Under the pieces are notes generated by a model. That model saw only the letters and a program-made list of their open reading frames with translations, was not told where the DNA came from and did no database searches. This document shows, piece after piece, positions 33,185-45,759 of a stretch of DNA of 64,000 nt. The DNA lies in contig JBHGNT010000008.1 in the NCBI GenBank assembly GCA_043228905.1, forward strand, positions 14,880,001 through 14,944,000. The letters run 5' to 3'. This DNA is from Azolla caroliniana (taxonomy: Eukaryota; Polypodiophyta). The stretch's first letter is position 1, and each line of letters starts with the position of its first letter. The translations under genes and the position numbers were made by a program.

Positions 33185-34511
33185 TGTCGCGTTATTACGC
33201 ATGTGCGTGTAGAACAAGGCAGGACTGCGGGGGTCTTGGTCCGAGGAACAAGAGAGCAAGAGGGGAGCAAGAAGACAATGGTCGTGCTTCGCACACGCAC
33301 AAATACACAGAAACACAACTTATTGAAACAAGATGAATGTGTGTATGTGTATGTATATATATATATGATAATGACGGGAACTAAACGCTCCTTATGCGCA
33401 ACACTCGGCCACAACCGAGCTTAGAATGATACACAGAAAACGGGAAATAAAACACGACACAAACAAGAGACGAGGTACATAGGAGGTTTACGTGGAAAAC
33501 CCCAAACTAGGGGAAAAAGCACGGTAGCCCACAGGCTGCAAACTATCACTATGATGGAATGTACAACAATGAGTTCACTGAGGCACTAACCTCGTGCTCA
33601 CAGATCTTCGGCACAGGCAGCGGTTACAACAGAGGCAACGACCTCTTTCTCTCTCTCTCTCTCTCTCTGTACAGTTACGCACACACTCTATTCTTGCACC
33701 AACAAGAATGACAACGACAACTAAAAGTTTGCCCTAAGTCATATTTATACTAATATGACTTTTCGGCTATTTACAAATATAGTCTCGATGGACTCTCAGA
33801 AGCATATTTACGAATATGTCTCTTCATCCGGTTCTCACCGGGTCTGTACCATCCGGCTCTCCGTAGCCGGGTACTCCTCATCCGGTTCATACCGGGTCTG
33901 CACCATCCGGCTCTCCGTAGCCAGGTACTCCTCATCCGGTTCATACCGGGTCTGCACCATCCGGCTCTCCTTAGCCGGGTACTCCTCGTACGGTTTCTCC
34001 CTTCCCATCCGAAGGGACCTGTCTCCCAACAGATAAAAGGGGTTACAACCGGTGGGCCGATGAGCGACAAGCTCTGATGCCTACATGCACACACGCACTC
34101 AGACACGAGATGGAGACTCAGCCGGAAGCACTCGGGCATTCCGTAGAGCAGAGTTAGCCTCCCGAAAACCTGCACAGCGCAAATACAGAAAAAGAAGGAG
34201 GAGATGAGGTTAGTCCCAGTTCGACAGCACTTCGTCCTCAACAAAAGCGATCCCCCATTATGTTTCCTCTCCCTCTTTTATAGCCGAAGGAGTGAGGCCG
34301 TCACAACCCGTTACATCATCTTTATTCTTTGTCCTTTCAGACAGAGATACGCCTCGATTTTCTACCTAACAAATGCGTGCTACCTAGGATATTCACATCT
34401 ACCGACTTGTACCTAAATATATATATAACAACAAAACTTGTGCCTACGTATAAGAGCCAGTTCGCGCACATTATTCTCCGATTCCGCCTAGGGATGATTG
34501 TCTCCACGACA
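33185..34511 (-). repeat. H 3' LTR with A3 inserted
   Basis: It is the partner of 45760-46422. It is split at 33371/34037 by A3 in a TA microsatellite stretch, and adds up to about 662 bp without it. Confidence 0.9.
33372..34031 (-). repeat. solo LTR A3 (A family)
   Basis: On the minus strand TGTTGGGAGACAGGTCC to AGTTCCCGTCA, 660 bp. It carries about three minisatellite units. The duplication GATAA is at 33367-33371 and 34032-34036. It has no internal domain. Confidence 0.92.
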
Positions 34512-36083
34512 TCCGCCCCCACCTAACTGCGCATCCAACGGTATGCACCTAAATAGACTCTTGCCGGAGAAGACCGGCCCGCGCCTACCCTTCGTCCTCC
34601 GGATCGCCATTCGCCCCGAACCGGTCGTCCTTGCAATCCAAGTCATCCGGGTTCGGTTCATGCTCGTGCCGCTTTTTGAACACTTTGATCCTTTTCCTGG
34701 CCACTGGTACTGCCATCCTCGTCCCGTCAAGCTCCGCGAGATGGTAGGTCCCGTTGTCGTTGGCGCTTGTCACCACGTAAGGCCCGAACCACCTCCTTGC
34801 AAACTTTCGCATCGCCTTGTGCTGGTTATCGAGGTTGCTGTCATATACCAGAACCCGGTTGCCTTCCTCGATTTTCTTCGGCCTTAGTCGGTGAGTTCGG
34901 TCAAATCGTCCTTTGTTCTTTACCCTTGCGACCCGCAACTTTTTTGCGGTTCGTTCCACATCCTCTGGCCTTCACTCGAGCTGTCGGATCCACGCCGCTA
35001 ACAGCTCCTCCCAGCTCATCTCGTTTCTCCAGTCCACCGCAGCCCATGAGGAGATCGTTCGCTCCATTGGCATGACCGGCTTCTACCCGTACATCAGCTC
35101 CGCTAGCATGAACCCGGTTACTGAACTGTGCGTAGTTCGGTCGGCCCACAACGCATAGGGTAAGAGCCGCGGTCGGCCCATGTCCGCGTTCCACCTTCCC
35201 GTTCACCTCCAGATTGTACGCCGTGGTGAGCAAGAGTTTAACACCTAGCTGGTCAAACAGCTCCTCAACCTCTTGTGCGTCCAATTCTCCGCGGTCAGCT
35301 ACGATCTTTCCTACGCACCCGTACTGGCATACCACTTCTTCGATCAGAAATCGGCACGCGGCCACGGTCGTTTTTGGTCAGCAACGCTCAGCCTTCCACC
35401 TGGTTCGTTAGGTCCTCTCGAGCCAGCACCAGATATCGCATCTACCCAGTCGGCATTGTAACCAGATCCACCATCCACTTGAAGTGGACGATCAGAGGGT
35501 AGGTCGGGTGGAGCTCGTCCTGATGTCAGACTATGGAGTGCATCTGACAGCTTTCGCAAGCCGTCACGAACCAATGCACGTCCCGGTATAGTCCCGACCA
35601 CCAGTACTTCCCCTTCAACTTCTCGAATGTGGCCCATGTCCCGCGGTGCCCAGCCCAGGGACTTTCGTGGTACGCCGCCAACAATTCCTCTTGTTCCTCT
35701 TTCTTCGCCACCACCCGGAGCGGAACGCCGTTTCTCTTCTTCGGGTGTTTCCAGACGCACCCATCTCGTAGGAAGAATCACTACGCTTTCTTCCGAATCC
35801 GGTTGGTCTCTTCCTTCGTGCATGCCACGTCCGATGTCATTGTCTTCAGGAACCCGCCGATCCGGAGCCACTCCCCCGCCGTACTTGCTCTCGTTGAACT
35901 CATTAAGTGCCGAAGTGCTCCCTTTCCTTGTTGTTACGTAAGCCGACTCAAAGAAGCCCACGCCGACTTCTTCGTCCTCCGAAACCATGTCATCCTCATC
36001 ATCGAATCTCGCCCTCGAAAGCATGTCGGCCATGGAGTTGTCTTTTCCAGAAATGTGTCGTATTTCCAGATTCAGGGACTTGA
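34512..36083 (-). pseudogene. H RNase H tail and integrase
   Basis: From right to left: the end of RNase H (YIKSLNLEIRHISGKDNSMADMLSR), an acidic linker, the HHCC finger (YHESPWAGHRGTW, CESCQMH near 35535-35650), core blocks (MVDLVTMP; KIVADRGELDA; NGKVERGHG), and the C-terminal SH3-like tail (RVLVYDSNLDNQHK, RRWFGPYVV, GTYHLAELDG) near 34600-34870. All three catalytic acidic positions appear present. Frameshifts near 35500 and 35200 and several stops break it. It joins to 42140 onward once B2 is removed. Confidence 0.8.
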
Positions 36084-36088
36084 TGTAC

Positions 36089-36485
36089 TGAAAAGAATGG
36101 CGTGCGGAAGCAATATAGGAAACCGAACAATAGAAAACGCAGGTTTAATGGAAAGCTTAGGTTTGCACAGTACGCACGGGAGACACAAAGAGAGTAAAAA
36201 CAAGAACTTAATTCAAAAAATAATACTCGATCTGTACATCGTGTGTGTTCAATGAACACTTTTATACAAGTCCTTTTCGGACTGACAGAAGTAGTGATAG
36301 TACTTCAATGCTCATTAAGGAGCCCCTACACTAACTCCCAAATATATTCCTTGCGGAATATCTTTCCGATGGCCTCCCGGTTTCTGCACCGATCTGGCCT
36401 TTCTACGCACCGGTCTGCGTACCGGTTTCCAACCGATCCAGCCTAACCAATCGGTCCCAACCGATGTTGAGCTTGTCTCTCAACA
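36089..36485 (-). repeat. B2 3' LTR
   Basis: On the minus strand TGTTGAGAGACAAGC to CATTCTTTTCA, with the polypurine tract CTTGAGGGGGAG just upstream (36486-36497 on plus). Confidence 0.9.
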
Positions 36486-39400
36486 CTCCCCCTCAAGCTC
36501 AACTTGAGGCTCTTCAGGATCTTCCAGATCACCACTCCGGTTCCTCTTGGCTCCACTCCTCGCTCGCGCTCCTCGGCCTTCCGGTCGGCTTGTCTGCTCA
36601 CACAGCCTTTCTCAGCTTCCTTGCTGTTGCGGTGTTGGCACCTCTTCTGCTGCCTTCTCTTCCGCTTGTCCCTTGGTTGATTCAGCGTATCTGAATCAAA
36701 CATCCGAACTGACTCGGCTACCTCCGATCGGTTTTCGCTCTCGTCCGAGTTGGCTATCTCCAACTCGTCTTCGGTCTTCACGCCGTTGACGTCGTGATCT
36801 CCCCCATGCTTGGTTGTCTTAGGCTCTTTCTTTCGGGTGCTCCCCTTATGTCCGCTTTTGGACTCTGCCGCGGATCCGCCCTCGGCTTCTTCAACCGATC
36901 CAAATTTGAACTCGTCATCCGACTCGGTGTCACCGTCTTCGTCCTCCGGAACTTCTCTCCCTCTTTCGTGGTCATTCGGGACGTCTCTCCCCCTCAAGTT
37001 CGGCCACGTCGAGGTGATGCAATCCAAGCGCACCTGAGAATTTCCCCAACTTGTCCAGACCAAGAGGCTTGGTGAAGATGTCGGCAGTCTGCCGATCCGT
37101 CGGAACATACTGAAGTTCAACTTCACCGGAGAGAACACGCTCATGGACAAAGTGGTAGTGCACCTCAATGTGCTTTGTCCGGGCGTGGAAAACGGGGTTC
37201 TTGGCGAGCTGGATGCTGGTGAGGTTGTCGCAGTAGATAGTCATTGGATCGGACACCTCCACCTGCAGATCCTTAAGTAGCCGCTTCAACCATATGGCTT
37301 CGCATGTCGCGATAGCCGCTCCTCGGTACTCAGCTTCGGTGCTCGACAGTGCAACTATCGGCTGCTTCTTACTGCTCTACGCTATCGTGGGACTTCCAAG
37401 AGAAAACGCGTCTCCGGACGTGGATCGGCGATCGGCGGCGTTGCCAGCCCATTCAACATCGATGTAGCCGACCAACTGCAAGGCTTTACCGGTCCAATAT
37501 AGCAATCCCCGGTCCTTACTGCCGCTTACGTACCGCAATACGCGTTGTGCACACTGAAGGTGCTCCTCGGTAGGTCACGCCATGAACTGACTGATTACCC
37601 CAAGCAGATAACTGAGATCGGGTCGGGTGATTGTTAAGTAGATAAGGCTTCCGACAATTTCCGGAATTGGGGCGAAGCTTCACGGTTCTATCCAGAGGAG
37701 TCGAGACGGACTTACAGTCGGCCATCCCGAATTTGAAGAGCATACTCAACACATAATGGCATTGGTTGATCAATATGCCTTTGGGGGTACGGATCACTTC
37801 AATCCCAAGGAAGTAATGAAGATCCACCAGATCCTTCATGTTGAATGATGCCGCAAGCTAGAGCTTCACGCGGTCAATTTCACCTAGGTCGGTGCCAGTG
37901 ATGACCAGGTCATCAACATATAGTAAAATACTTACTGGACCGAGTCGACCTTTCCGGATGAACAGGGAAGAGTCCGATTTTGACGTTGCAAAGCCCATCC
38001 AACGTAGTTGCTGCGATACCTTTGCGTTCCAGGCACGCGAGGCTTGCTTCATTCCGTAAAGGAACTTCTTCAATCGGCACACTACCGACGTGTTCGTTCC
38101 GGAGAGAAATCCGGGGGAGTTGTACCATGTACACCTGTTCCTCAAGCTCACCATGTAGGAACGCATTCTTTACATCCATCTGATGTAAGTGCCACCCCTT
38201 TGCCGCAGCTACCACGAGCAAAACACAGACGGTCGTCATCTTCGCGACCGGCACAAACGTCTCATCGTAGTCGATGCCGTGTTTCTGCGCATAGCCTTTT
38301 GCCACTAACCAGACCTTGTATCGGTTGACCAAGCCATCAATGTTGTACTTGACCTTGTACACCCACCTACATCCGATCTGCTTCACACCCTTCGGTGCGT
38401 CAACCAGGTCCAAGGTCTCTTTGTCCGCCAATGCGTGCATCTCTTCCTCCATCGCAGTGCGCCAGTTCGCGTCCTTAGTCGCTTCTGCGTAGCTCTCCCG
38501 CTCACGCACTTCCGCTACACGGGTCATTTATGCATAATGATGCGCCATGTACTCATTGTATCCGAACTGCACAACTAGGTTCTTCTAGCCGGTAGATCGG
38601 CATAATCGGTCATTAGCCGATGTCGAGGTCTTCTTGTCGACGCGGACTTTGCTCTTGAAGACCCGTCACCACTTCCCTCGGAGTCAGACTCGTGTCGGTC
38701 AGACTCGTTCCTATCCGTGCCGGAATCCAACACCTTCTTCTTCCCTTTCTCTTTGCGCGTAAGCCGTCTCCTCGGCTTCCTGCGCGGGGAATGCACGGCC
38801 GAGTCTCCACTACTCGTCGGCTCTTCATCGGACTGGTCGAACCGACTCAGTCATCCATTCGGTCCGCTTACTCGAAACGAAATCGGACTCTCTTTGCAGG
38901 TCCCGATTTCAGGCTCATCTGGAGGCACCTCAGCCTCACTCACCTCATTATCAGAAGTCGGATTGTAGGTGAGGTCCAGAGTCGGAGGCAAGTACCAGTA
39001 CGCGGACTCATCAAAAACAACGTCGCGGCTCACGTGCGCTTCTTTGGTGCGCGGGTTATAACACTTATAACCCTTCTGCTCGTCCGAGTAACCGACCAAG
39101 ATACATTTCTGGGCCTTTGCGTCCAACCTTCTCCGTTTCTCCTTCGGCACATGCACATATGCAATGCTACCAAAAACTCGTAAGTGTCGCAAGTTCGGTT
39201 TCGTTTCAAAATATAGCTCGTGCGCCGACACTTTTCCTCAAGTTTGAGGTCCCGGAAATAGTCGAAGACTTCGCTCTTCCTCTCAATGAGGTAGATCCGC
39301 GTGTGCCGCGTGTAGTCATCGATGAAGGACACGAAATATCGGTTCCCGCCAAGACTAACATTTTGTGCCGGCCCGCACACATCGGAGTGTTGGGATTTTC

Positions 39401-41620
39401 GGTCCCTCCGGATGGGATGTCCGGAGATGAATGACGGCAATCCCGGTTACGGTTACGGTTACGGTTACGAGTACGATTCCGGAGCCGGACGATGAAGACC
39501 CCGGCTACGGAGCCGGATGATGAAGACCCCGGCTACGGAGCCGGATGACGAATGTACCCGGAGAGAGATCCGGATGCGGGGACATATTTGTGAATATGTT
39601 TGCCAAGGGCCCTTGAGGCTATATTTGTAAATAGCCCGAAAGTCATATGTGTATAAATATGACTTAGGGCAAACAGTTTGATGTTGTTGCTCATTTTTTT
39701 CTGGTTTTTTTTTACTTAGAGAGAGCTAAGTGAGCAGCCGAGAGAGAGAGAGAGAGAGAGAGACGAAGAGGTCGTTGCCTCTGTGTACTGCCGCCGCCTG
39801 TGGCGAAGACAGTGAGCTCAAGGTTGTTGCCTTGTAGCTTCACCATTGTACATCTCTATTTATAGTGATAGTTGGAGTTTGAGGACTCCCGTGGTTTTTC
39901 CCCATTTAGGGTTTTCCACGTAAAACATCCCGTGTACTCTTCTCTCTATTGTACTTCGTGCATTTTGTATTTCCTGTTTTCTGAAAGTTGATCCTATTCC
40001 TCGGTTGTGGCCGAGCACTGTTTTTCAACACGGAGTGTATCAAGTCGAGCTTGTTCTGGCTCCGGTTACGCTCATTGGGGAAGGGAAGTCGGTGTTGCTT
40101 CCCAAGCTGGCAGGTTTCACAAATTTGTGCCTTCCGGACACTAAATTTGGGCAATCCAAACACCACCTGTTTCGATTGCAGGTCCTGAAGCCGCTGGTAG
40201 TTGACGTGGCCTATCCGTTTGTTCCATAAGTCGATGTCCGAATCAACTTTTTGTCCCTTCGCGAACATTGTGGTGCCACCGTCAGTAGAGTCGAGGATGA
40301 ACATCCTCCCATCTCTTCGCCCGTGCGCAATAACACGGCCTTCTTCCTCAATGAAGCACCCGAGGTGTGTAAACCGGACCTCCATCCCTTGGTCGACGAT
40401 GTGTCCGACCGACACCAAGTTCTTCGTGATTGTTGGAATGTGTAGCACGTTCATGAGTTTCCCTTTCTACCCAACATGGCTCAGGGGAACTTCTCCGACA
40501 TTCGCGATCGGATGCGGAGTGTCGTCTCCGGTTGCCACTACTCCCAATTGCATCGGTTTTTCTAGGTACGAGAACCACTCCTTATGGCACGTCATATGGT
40601 TTGACGCGCTGGAATCGACGTACCACACCTCCTCCCACTTCGGGGAGATCTTCTTCATTGAGTTTGCTTTGTGTCTCGTCACGAAGACTGACCCTTTTCC
40701 AACTTCTCCGGATCCTTCGGCGTAGTGCGATCGTTGCCCATTTCCTTTGTCGGTCTGTCCTGACCCGGTTCTCTCTGAATCGGCACGCTTTTTCCAACAC
40801 TCGCTCTCCCTATGGCCTATCTTGCCATAGTACCAGCATTCCGCGGTGGATTTCCCTTGCCGGTTCTCGTCGCCTCGACTCCCCCTGTTTCCGGAGGGTC
40901 CGGAATTGCTGTCGGCATCACTTCGGTGCCTTCTTCCTTGATCCCGTCGACCACCTCCATTGCGTACCGACTCGCCTCGTCCGCCATGACCACGGGGCCT
41001 ATCTCCTTTCGTGTATAACACCTTACTGTCGGCTGGTGTGCTTGTCGACGCACCGGCGTGGTTCTCCTATAGAAGGAGCATCGACAGTAAGTCGAAAAAC
41101 GATGGCGTATTCTCCCGTGTACACACAACAGTTCGGAATGCTACGAACATTGACGCCAAACCCCCGAGACATACCTGGACCATCTCGCTTTCCTCGATGT
41201 TCACATCGATGGAAGCTAAGGAGTCGCATATGTATCTTCGATGTATAGTCAGCCACCGACAAATCACATTGTCGTAGGTTGCTGAACTCTTGTCGGAGCT
41301 GAAGCTTCCTGGCTGTGGTGCTCGCGGCGAAGATCTTCTTCAGATTTTCCCACGCACGCTTCGGCGTTTCTGCATCTCGAACGTAGCTTAAAAGTTGTTC
41401 GCCCACACAAGATGTGAAACAGTACAACACTCTGCTCACCGATTGTTCCCACGCCAGGAAGTCTTTGTGTGTCAATTCGGGTGCCGCGTCATTGACTCCT
41501 TCGACATAGCTACAGTAACCATGCCCAAGCAGGTACTGGTGCATCTTGTAGGACCAAGATGCGTAGTTGGTTCTGTCAAGCTTCTCCGTCAGAAGCGAGC
41601 TAGCCATTCCTCTATCCATC
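36486..41620 (-). pseudogene. B2 gag-pol polyprotein, disrupted
   Basis: It starts at 41619 (MDRGMASSLLTEKLDR). Gag is open for about 150 codons, then shifts frame. The knuckle CWYYGKIGHRESEC (second cysteine lost) is near 40835 and the protease reads DSSASNHM (near 40610) where B1 has DSGTSNHM. The HHCC finger is near 40250. The integrase frame is cut by A4 at 39388-40030 and resumes exactly. Near 39235 the sequence jumps from the first integrase block (FVSFIDDY, VFDYFRDLK) to the post-core SAHELYFETKPN, deleting the second and third catalytic residues. RT keeps YVDD near 37910. RNase H is broken. Non-functional. Confidence 0.87.
39388..40030 (+). repeat. solo LTR A4 (A family, divergent)
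   Basis: TGTTGGGATTTTCGGTCCC to CTGTTTTTCAACA, 643 bp, with the duplication CGGAG at 39383-39387 and 40031-40035. It is the only A-family solo LTR here on the plus strand. It has a shorter GATGAAGACCCCGGCTACGG repeat, a GGTTAC run near 39440, and the usual TATA and GA tracts. Confidence 0.92.
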
Positions 41621-41689
41621 GGTTTTCTTGTTCTTCTTCGTTGGTTTTCCCTTCAAGCAAAGTCGACTGCAGAGGTTCTCAACCCTCGC

Positions 41690-41701
41690 GCTTTGATACC
41701 A
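41690..41701 (-). promoter_or_regulatory. B2 primer binding site
   Basis: On the minus strand TGGTATCAAAGC abuts the 5' LTR. One base differs from the standard Met-tRNA complement. Confidence 0.85.
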
Positions 41702-42134
41702 TGAAAAGAATGGCGTGCGGAAGCAATATAGGAAACCAAACAACAAAAAATGCAGGTTTAATGGAAAGCTTAGGTTTGCACAGTATGCACGGGAGAGACA
41801 AAGAGAGAGTAAAAACAAGAACTTAATTCAAAAAATAATACTCGATCTGTACATTGTGTGTGTTCAATGAACACTTTTATACAAGTCCTTTTCGGACTGA
41901 CAGAAGTAGTGATAGTACTTCAATGCTCATTAAGGAGCCCCTACACTAACTCCCAAATATATTGCTTGCGGAATATCTTTCCGATGGCCTCGCGGTTTCT
42001 GCACCGATCCGGCCTTTCTACGCACCGGTCTGTGTACCGGTTTCCAACTGATCCAGCCTAACCGATCGGTCCCAACCGATCCTGTCCTTGGCTTGCTCAG
42101 CCGATCCAACCGATGTTGAGCTTGTTTCTCAACA
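41702..42134 (-). repeat. B2 5' LTR
   Basis: 433 bp, the partner of 36089-36485. The extra length lies near its minus-strand start. Confidence 0.9.
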
Positions 42135-42139
42135 TGTAT

Positions 42140-43430
42140 GCTATCCACCTGAGCATTGCCAAGTCCGGCGTCGCGCATCCGGAAACCATACCCACAATCG
42201 GCAGGCAGTCCGTCTCAATTATCACCTCCGTCCCAATCAGGTAGTCTTTGTCAGCCTTGACCGCCAAAACGATACCCCAGAGTTTGCGTTTAACCTGGGA
42301 GTACCCTCGCTGTCATTCGTTGAGGACTTTCGCACCGAACTGAATAGGGAACCTTGTGCCGTTCTCATCCTCCTGGTTGATCACCCATCCGATTCTGGTC
42401 AGACTCGTGTCTACGGTCACGTAAATCAGAATGTCTTTACCGTAGACCGCTTTCTAAAGTGCCAGTGCCGCAACAACTGCTTCTTTCATTTTCCGGAACG
42501 ACTCCGTATGCTCCTCTCTCCACTCGAATTTACACCCTTTCTTCAACAATCCATAGAGCGGCTCTGCGACATGCATAATGCGGGATCCAGATATGGTAGA
42601 ACGTGCATGCTCCCAAGAATCTCCGGACTTCCGTTACCGAATTGTAGTCGCGCTTCATCGTGGAGATGGCCTCTACCTTGGCCGGCGACTGTTTCCGACC
42701 AAATGGCCCACATAGGTGTCCGACCACCATGATCTCTGATTGCCCGAAGGCCAATTTTTCCCCGGAGAAGGCGAGCCTCGTGCCTTCTAGTCTTCACAGC
42801 ACCTTCTCGCAGTCATCGACGTGGTCTGCCACAAATTACCGGCATCCGTCCAGTCTGATTGTCTCGTCCTTATCCTCCACCGGGCATCCTTTGATCGGGA
42901 TGTCGTCTAATAACGGCATGGTGACGTCCAGGATACAATCCCTTAGCACCTTGTTCATCGCGTTCACCATTTGGGCTATCAAGTTTGTCCCTCCTTGCGG
43001 AAGGGTACACATCCGTACTAGGACGAGGGGAGTCTGCATCGTCATAATGTCCATGCACTCCATGACTTGCTGGAACTGATCGTATCCTGAGTACAGATCA
43101 CCAACCGAGTAAATTGACCTTCCGGCGAAGGCCTCCGCGAACTCTTCTATGGTCGGTTCGATTCCTGCGTTCCGAATGGTCACCTTGTTGACCGGCTGCA
43201 GGTCCTGAATGAAGCGCAGCGTGCCGTTCTTCTTGGGCACAATAAACCACCGATTAGAATACGGGGCTCTCCACGGTTCGAGGATGCCCATATCCACCTT
43301 CTGTTTCAGTGGCTCCATTAGTTTCGGGATGTGAGCTCTGGGTACTGGAATCGGTTTGAGATTCCACGGTACATGCGGTACCGTGAAGATCACCATCAGC
43401 TCCACAATCATCGGGTCTATGCACTAAGGC
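42140..43430 (-). pseudogene. H reverse transcriptase and start of RNase H
   Basis: RT blocks are in order: NRWFIVPKKNGTLRFIQDLQ, VNKVTIRN, IYSVGDLYSGYDQF, MCTLPQGGTN, and the catalytic MPLLDDIPIKG near 42890-42925, where the usual aromatic-x-DD is LLDD. The thumb (FGRKQSPAKVEAIS, VTEVRRFLGACTFY) follows. Then RNase H starts, with several stops and frame changes from about 42800 down. The frame is interrupted by B2 at 42139 and continues at 36083. Its task was copying H RNA to DNA in the particle. Confidence 0.82.
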
Positions 43431-43439
43431 CCTCTCTGA

Positions 43440-44410
43440 ACACCTCCCATAGCTTCCCCAAGGTGTCTTCGACAGAGACCGCCTCCATGGCTCAGTTGAT
43501 TTCCGCTCTGGGGCCGAGAACTCCGCATGCCCTGAGTTGCTCTTCTACCCGCTTCTTCTCCCGGCCAACAACGCCGGCTATTCTACAACCTCCGCTGCCG
43601 GAGAACAAGTTCTTCTGCCTACTTTACACGTGTGGAGTTATTCTGGAGTCTCCAAACTATCGCGGCCCCACGCCTTCATAGCCCTCTCTAAAAATCCCCT
43701 CCGCTTTCGCCGCTGAGGGTCTCTCGGTTTCGTTCATGGTTCGGTCGTACCGTCAAAAACTGGACGGACTGATGCTCCTCCTGGCTCTTGACTAGCGCGT
43801 ACGCCGACCTGTTGTCCTGCACCTTCGTTTCCATTTGTGCCACTGTAATGTACGGTTCCCCGAGTATCACCGGATGCGAGGATGTCTCCTGCACAAAGAA
43901 GTGTTGATCGATCTCGACATCACCGATTTTCACTCGTACATTCGGGTAGGCTCCGTGTAGCTCCTCCGTGGCGCGCGTCGCCGCTCGTATTTTCCACTCA
44001 TGCTTGGTGTTGATCGGCCACTTGCCCTTCTTGTAAAAGTCCATGGACATCAAGTTGATTTCCAAACCGTGGTCTACCAATGCCACCACTAGCTCCTCAA
44101 CATCTCCGATCTTAACGGGGGTCTCCGTAGTGGCTCTGGCCCAATGTAGCCTTGAATAGTGGCTTTCCGCCAACTCGTCTTCTAGGGCCATGTCTTCTAG
44201 GTGTGTCGTTCGCACCTGCACAGGCTTCTCCGGCTCCGGCTCCGGCTCCGTCGAAAACCTCTTCCGCTTCACCAAGTCTACAATGGAGTCGTGGAACTCC
44301 TTTTTGGCGATACCGAGCACTTCCTTCAGCGACAACTCCACTTTGTTGTCGAGGATCCGTTCCTCCACGACCTTTCGTAGGTCCGTGGTCCTTTCGATCT
44401 CTGTGCTCAA
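43440..44410 (-). pseudogene. H protease region
   Basis: An open minus-strand frame (44410 to 43688) carries a retropepsin whose active site reads VDHGLEINLMS (DHG in place of DSG or DTG), followed by HPVILGEPYIT, the flap-side ILG motif, and VQFLTVRPNHERNRE. The upstream half is charged linker. From about 43687 down to RT the frame is broken. The DHG form occurs in some gypsy lineages to my knowledge, so it may be ancestral to H and not damage. Confidence 0.72.
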
Positions 44411-45740
44411 CTGGTAACCGGTCTTCTTGGCCTTGTCCGGTGCGCCGGATGCACCGACGTCATTCTGCCTCTACCCAAACCGGGTCTCATATCGTTGTGA
44501 GGGTCCAACCCCTCCGGTCTTTCCCGCACCCTTCTCTTCCACCAGAACCTCGTAGTTCTGGCACGCGGCTTCTATGAAGCCCGTCTTTTCTTCGACCGGG
44601 TCACTCCACCCGGTTACCTCTCGGACCCCGTCTTTCCGCGCGGTCCGCTTCGTCTTTCCTCAATCGTACACCGGCGAGGCCTTCTAACATCAATGGCCAG
44701 AACCTAGAGTCCTTCGTCTTCCGGACTTCGTCGCTCCCGACCCGGATTCCTGCCGACGCTGAGTAGAGGACAGTCTCCATGTGGCAAGCCGCCGCTTCTT
44801 CCATCAGCCGCTTCATTCCCCCTCATCCGACGTTCAGTTCTAGGGCCCTCCTGGTTTTGCTAGCGTGTACACGCCCATTCCACAGGTACACCAGACCTTA
44901 TCGTTTCCGTGAAATCCCCGCAGTCCTTCCGGGCGTGGCCGACCGCGTCGCACGACAAGCACTGATGCCCAACCGGAGGCCTTCGGTCGTGGGCTTGTTC
45001 GCCGTTGTCCCTTCGTGCCTATGCAATCTGGAGGTCCCTTACCATCTGAGTTAGCTCCCGCCGGTGGGGTAACCTCGAGCTTCCTTGCCACAATAGAGCC
45101 TACTCCCGCCGAGCCTTTATCGACCCAATCTCGTCGTTTATCGAAACGGCCACAAACTCTCTTCACCACGGCCTAGTCGGCCGTCAGCCCATCGTCGGTC
45201 TCTAGCAAGAGGCCCACTTGGTCCCGGTCCCTCACGTCCACCGATTTAACAAACAATAGGACATGACTTGTGTCCAGTACGGTTCGGTCCAGTGCCAAAA
45301 GACGTGCGAAGCATTCTTCAAACTTCTAGAGGGGCATCGACACGTTTCTCCACCCATTCCATGAAGTCCCGTTTCAATAGCCGAAGCGCGTCATCAAGCC
45401 CATATTTCTCAAGGAGCCGACCTTTAAATTCTTCCAAGGTCCGGCTCTTAGCCCGTACCTTGAGAACCTCCGCATAGATGCTCGGCATTGCCACCCGAGG
45501 GAATCCGGCCAATCGCCTGTCCTCCGGAATGTCCCTCATCACCATTTCGGCTCGGTAGGCCTCCAAATAGCTCGTGGCATCCTTTCCACCGAACCGGCCT
45601 ATCGTGCCTACGATCACATCAATGGCCCTATCGAGGGTGCCTGTGCCTTCGTGCGCACTCACTATCCGATCCACAGTTGAAGCCATGGCTTTTGCAAGCT
45701 CCGATCCCCTCATCTTTCTATTCCTTTGCCGCCTATTCAC
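44411..45740 (-). pseudogene. H gag
   Basis: It starts near 45740 (MNRRQRNRKMRG) just past the primer site. The first 140 codons are open and look capsid-like (AYRAEMVMRDIPEDRRL, LKVRAKSRTLEEFK, KRDFMEWVE). A CCHC knuckle (CLSCDAVGHARKDC) near 44921-44962 is in another frame, so there is at least one frameshift. Confidence 0.7.
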
Positions 45741-45753
45741 ATCGGGTTCACCA
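45736..45753 (-). promoter_or_regulatory. H primer binding site
   Basis: On the minus strand TGGTGAACCCGATGTGAA lies six bases after the 5' LTR. It starts with TGG, as a tRNA 3' complement should. I cannot name the tRNA. Confidence 0.6.
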
Positions 45754-45759
45754 AATATA

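Larger units (their letters stand above)
36089..42134 (-). mobile_element. Ty1/copia element B2 (B family), hosts A4
   Basis: LTRs are 41702-42134 (5', 433 bp) and 36089-36485 (3', 397 bp). The flanks are TGTAC (36084-36088) and TGTAT (42135-42139), a duplication with one mismatch, inside the RNase H of H. It is a close relative of B1 in gag, protease and RT. A roughly 36-bp segment (near 42080-42110) is present in only one LTR. Confidence 0.9.

Noticed and set aside
39440-39470. Short GGTTAC run that could look telomeric
   Set aside because: Only about four units, not the plant TTTAGGG type, and inside the A4 LTR where CCGG-rich repeats are expected.
40532-41248. A 238-codon plus-strand frame
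   Set aside because: Antisense to B2 gag and protease, no recognisable domain.
42088-42732. A 214-codon plus-strand frame
   Set aside because: It begins in the B2 LTR and is antisense to H RNase H.
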